A stretch of 18,024 nucleotides of DNA from an uncultured Ruminococcus sp. Its GTDB lineage: Bacteria > Bacillota > Clostridia > Oscillospirales > Ruminococcaceae. The stretch is taken from assembly GCA_900541495.1 (NCBI GenBank), contig UQKC01000047.1, forward strand, positions 1 through 18,024, written 5' to 3'. The notes under the pieces were generated by a model. The model saw only the letters and a program-made list of their open reading frames with translations, was not told the DNA's origin and did not search any database. A program made the translations under genes and the position numbers. This document shows positions 15,675 through 18,024 of this stretch, in pieces (position 1 is the stretch's first letter; each line of letters begins with the position of its first letter).

Positions 15675-16346
15675 ATGAAGAGGATACTAATCGTTGAAGA
15701 CGACCGGGCGCTTTCGGCAGGATTATGCAGGGCACTGAACAGCGATGATACGGTAACGGAAGCCGCCGAAAATCTGAAAGCTGCAAGATCTGTGCTTACG
15801 GCGCACAGCTTTTCATTGGTGATACTCGACATTAATCTTCCCGACGGGAACGGGTTTGATTTTCTTGCTTTTCTGAAAAAAGAATACGGTTATCCCGTGA
15901 TAATCCTTACGGCGAACGACCTTGAATCGGATATCGTTTCGGGACTTGAATCGGGTGCTGACGATTACATAACAAAACCGTTCAGCCTTGCGGTACTTCG
16001 TGCGAGGGTGAATACTCAGCTTCGCAGGGCAGAAAACAGCGGAAACGGCAAATACATCTGCGGAGAATATGCTTTCGACTTTGACCGTATGCTTTTTACC
16101 GTAAATGGCGTTCAGACCGACCTCAGCGTGACGGAGCAGAAGCTTCTGCGTATCCTTACCGATAACGCAGGCATAACGCTCTCCCGTGAAAAGCTTATCG
16201 ACCGAATATGGACAGACGGAGCGGAATATGTTGATGAAAATGCTCTTTCCGTGGCGGTGAACCGTCTGCGGAGCAGGCTTGGTGCGCAGAAAAGGATAAA
16301 GACAGTTTACGGTATCGGTTATATGTGGGCGGAAGAAAATGAATGA
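15675..16346 (+). CDS. OmpR/PhoB-family response regulator
   Basis: This 223-residue DNA-binding regulator has a receiver domain with acidic E8, D9 and D10, phospho-acceptor D52 in LVILDINLPDG, T79 and K101. A winged-helix output domain follows (about 128-220), ending VYGIGYMWAEE. AAAGGTGGGA is 6-7 nt before ATG 15675. The kinase gene overlaps its last 8 nt, so they form a pair. With an MacB/BceA-type ATPase downstream, it most likely activates the transporter genes in response to a peptide antibiotic or envelope stress; this is inferred from context, as in BceRS-BceAB systems of Firmicutes. The target may be the dyad at 17240-17283. Confidence 0.95.
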   Translation: MKRILIVEDDRALSAGLCRALNSDDTVTEAAENLKAARSVLTAHSFSLVILDINLPDGNGFDFLAFLKKEYGYPVIILTANDLESDIVSGLESGADDYITKPFSLAVLRARVNTQLRRAENSGNGKYICGEYAFDFDRMLFTVNGVQTDLSVTEQKLLRILTDNAGITLSREKLIDRIWTDGAEYVDENALSVAVNRLRSRLGAQKRIKTVYGIGYMWAEENE

Positions 16347-17241
16347 ACAGATTTTAGTCATCACTGCTTTAATATGCTTTGTCACGACGGTGACTGCAAT
16401 TATAATTTACCGTAGGCGAACCGTGAAAATTATCCGTTCGCTCGACAAGATGATAGACAAAGCCATAAACGGAACTTTTACCGAGGAAAATATTGACGAA
16501 ACTATGCTTTCTTCGGTCGAATCCAAGCTTGCGGGATATCTCTCGGCTTCGGAGCTTTCGGCAAGGAATGTTGCGGCTGAAAAAGAGCGGATAAAGGAGC
16601 TCATCTCCGATATTTCGCACCAGACGAAAACGCCTATCGCAAATATCCTGCTTTACACCGAGCTTTTAAAGGAGCAGGAGCTTAATGAGCAGGCTCGGAC
16701 GTGTGTGGAGGAAACGGCGGTTCAGGCAGAAAAGCTTTCGTTCCTCATAATCACGCTGGTAAAGCTTTCACGGCTCGAAACGGGAGTTTTCACGCTGTCG
16801 CCGACAAAGAGAGAGCTTATGCCAATGCTTGAAAAAATATATCGTCAGTATTTGCCCAAGGCTGAGGAAAAGGGGCTTCGCCTCACCTTAGAGCCGACTG
16901 AAGCGCAGGCAGTTTTTGATGAAAAATGGTGTTCCGAAGCTATCGGCAACATTGTTGACAATGCGATAAAATACACTGACAGCGGCTTTGTGACGATAAG
17001 CGTTAAGGAGTACGAAATGTTCTGCTCGGTCGTAATTTCCGACAGCGGACAAGGCATTGCCGAGGAAGAGCAGGGCAGGATATTCACACGCTTTTACCGC
17101 TCGCCGTCCGTGTCACAAAAGGACGGCATAGGCGTTGGTCTTTATCTTGCGCGTGAGATAGTGAATGGCTGCGGCGGATATATCAAGGTATCGTCCGAGA
17201 TAAACAAGGGTACGACATTTTCCGTATTTTTTCAGCGGTAA
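16339..17241 (+). CDS. short membrane sensor histidine kinase
   Basis: The 300-residue kinase has one obvious membrane segment (about residues 5-24) followed directly by basic cytoplasmic sequence (YRRRTVK). There is no periplasmic-type sensor domain. The dimerisation/phosphotransfer motif is SHQTKTP with H94. ATP-binding motifs are NIVDNAIKYT (N box), DSGQGI (G1), FTRFYR (F box) and GVGLYLARE (G2). The ATG at 16339 overlaps the regulator gene by 8 nt, with GGAAG 4 nt upstream. Such kinases often sense through a partner ABC permease. That fits the ABC gene starting 116 nt downstream but is not shown here, since the permease lies beyond the window. Confidence 0.94.
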   Translation: MNEQILVITALICFVTTVTAIIIYRRRTVKIIRSLDKMIDKAINGTFTEENIDETMLSSVESKLAGYLSASELSARNVAAEKERIKELISDISHQTKTPIANILLYTELLKEQELNEQARTCVEETAVQAEKLSFLIITLVKLSRLETGVFTLSPTKRELMPMLEKIYRQYLPKAEEKGLRLTLEPTEAQAVFDEKWCSEAIGNIVDNAIKYTDSGFVTISVKEYEMFCSVVISDSGQGIAEEEQGRIFTRFYRSPSVSQKDGIGVGLYLAREIVNGCGGYIKVSSEINKGTTFSVFFQR

Positions 17242-17283
17242 TTCTTTCAAAACTGTTAGAATTGTTTTTTCGGGGAAAGAATT
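17240..17283. promoter_or_regulatory. candidate operator dyad upstream of the ABC genes
   Basis: A 9-bp perfect inverted repeat, AATTCTTTC at 17240-17248 and GAAAGAATT at 17275-17283, is separated by 26 nt. It lies just upstream of the extended -10 at 17298-17306, where an OmpR-type activator would bind. Binding by the neighbouring regulator is inferred. Confidence 0.4.
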
Positions 17284-17297
17284 GAGAAAGATTTGTG

Positions 17298-17306
17298 TGT
17301 TATGAT
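17298..17306 (+). promoter_or_regulatory. extended -10 promoter of the ABC transporter genes
   Basis: TGTTATGAT is an extended -10 element. No fair -35 exists at 16-18 nt, as expected of an activator-dependent promoter. The predicted start near 17313 falls inside the first arm of the terminator stem at 17305-17346. Confidence 0.55.
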
Positions 17307-17346
17307 CTGTATTGTAGGAAAAAATTCCTGCAATACAGATTTTTTT
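17305..17346 (+). terminator. terminator between histidine kinase and ABC ATPase genes
   Basis: A 16-bp stem with one G-T pair (17305-17320 with 17325-17340) and an AAAA loop is followed by six T's at 17341-17346. It would stop transcripts coming from the two-component genes. The GGAGG site of the ATPase gene follows immediately. Confidence 0.88.
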
Positions 17347-17357
17347 GGAGGTACTAT

Positions 17358-18024
17358 ATGACAGTATTATCAACGACTGATCTGCGCAAGACCTATGGCA
17401 GCGGTGAAAATGCAGTCCACGCACTGGACGGGATAGACCTTTCGATAGAGCGCGGAGAATTTACCGCTATTGTCGGCACATCGGGCAGCGGCAAATCCAC
17501 TTTGCTCCATATGCTCGGCGGTCTGGACAGACCGACTTCGGGCAAGGTCGAAGTTGACGGCAAGGACATTTTCTCGCTTTCGGACGAAGAACTCACCATA
17601 TTCCGCAGAAGAAAAATAGGCTTTGTTTTTCAGAATTACAACCTTGTTCCCGTGCTGAATGTTTATGAGAACATCGTTCTCCCCGTTCAGCTTGACGGCG
17701 GAACGCCCGATGAAAAATACATCAGCAGTGTTATCGAAACTCTCGGGCTTGCAAACAAGCTGCAAAATCTCCCCAACAACCTTTCGGGCGGTCAGCAGCA
17801 GAGAGTTGCCATTGCCCGTGCGCTCGCTTCAAAGCCTGCGATAATCCTCGCTGACGAGCCTACGGGAAACCTTGACAGCAAGACCTCGCAGGACGTTCTC
17901 GGGCTTCTGAAAATAACAAGTAAGAAATTTTCGCAGACAATGGTCATGATAACACACAACGAAGAAATCGCGCAGATGGCAGACCGCATTATCCGTATCG
18001 AAGATGGTCGGATCGTCTCCCAGA
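17358..18024 (+). CDS. ABC transporter ATP-binding protein, MacB/BceA (LolD-like) type, cut off at window end
   Basis: The first 222 codons are present. Walker A GTSGSGKST is at 40-48, the Q-loop glutamine at 92 (FVFQNYNL), the signature LSGGQ at 142-146, Walker B AIILADEP at 161-168, and the H-loop histidine at 200 (MITH). The short single-domain form with a YENIVLPV stretch is typical of peptide-handling exporters such as BceA, MacB and LolD. GGAGG stands 8 nt before ATG 17358. It follows a response regulator and kinase gene, so it probably powers resistance to, or sensing of, antimicrobial peptides with an FtsX-like permease encoded just beyond the window. The final residues and stop are missing only because the sequence ends. 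Confidence 0.95.
   Translation, partial: MTVLSTTDLRKTYGSGENAVHALDGIDLSIERGEFTAIVGTSGSGKSTLLHMLGGLDRPTSGKVEVDGKDIFSLSDEELTIFRRRKIGFVFQNYNLVPVLNVYENIVLPVQLDGGTPDEKYISSVIETLGLANKLQNLPNNLSGGQQQRVAIARALASKPAIILADEPTGNLDSKTSQDVLGLLKITSKKFSQTMVMITHNEEIAQMADRIIRIEDGRIVSQ

Noticed and set aside
1..18024. tRNA, rRNA, CRISPR arrays and metabolite riboswitches
   Set aside because: No cloverleaf, repeat-spacer pattern or known riboswitch core was seen on reading either strand; a covariance-model scan would settle it.

Overview
This window looks like chromosomal core from an anaerobic Clostridia species, most plausibly a Ruminococcus-like member of the Oscillospiraceae. Pointers are a HemZ-type radical SAM enzyme, a clostridial-style RecJ with an extra C-terminal domain, a desulfoferrodoxin-like regulator remnant, and Gram-positive expression signals (strong Shine-Dalgarno sites, TTGACA-17-TATAAT promoters, T-tailed hairpins). 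The genus is an inference; the phylum-level placement is firmer.

Left edge (1-1975): a 5'-truncated gene encodes the end of an XRE-type helix-turn-helix domain, a desulfoferrodoxin-like module with all five superoxide-reductase-type iron ligands, and a leucine-carboxyl-methyltransferase (LCM) family domain in one polypeptide. It is followed by two T-tailed hairpins, a decayed DUF2798 membrane-protein gene with an internal deletion, and a 22-bp perfect stem serving as a two-way terminator.

Minus-strand block (1976-6841): lepA then hemW, read from a consensus promoter at 4969-4997, with a hairpin terminator or attenuator just before hemW. Upstream lies a monocistronic Na+/phosphate cotransporter with a PhoU-like tail and its own terminator.

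Plus-strand operon (7056-15277): a consensus promoter drives recJ, rel (bifunctional (p)ppGpp enzyme), a glyoxalase-II-like metallo-hydrolase, hemZ, a small zinc-ribbon protein and rlmD. Gaps are at most 25 nt, there is one overlap, and a terminator closes the unit. It joins DNA repair, stringent response, porphyrin chemistry and 23S rRNA methylation.

Gene-poor stretch (15278-15624): no convincing gene, some possible decayed coding sequence and a candidate RNA hairpin.

Right edge (15625-18024): a perfect consensus promoter drives an OmpR-type response regulator and a short, one-membrane-segment histidine kinase. After them come a dyad, an extended -10 promoter overlapping a long terminator stem, and an MacB/BceA-type ABC ATPase that runs off the window. 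This has the form of a peptide-antibiotic or cell-envelope stress sensing and efflux module. The best candidates for something new are the three-part fusion protein at the left edge and the promoter-inside-terminator arrangement before the ABC genes.
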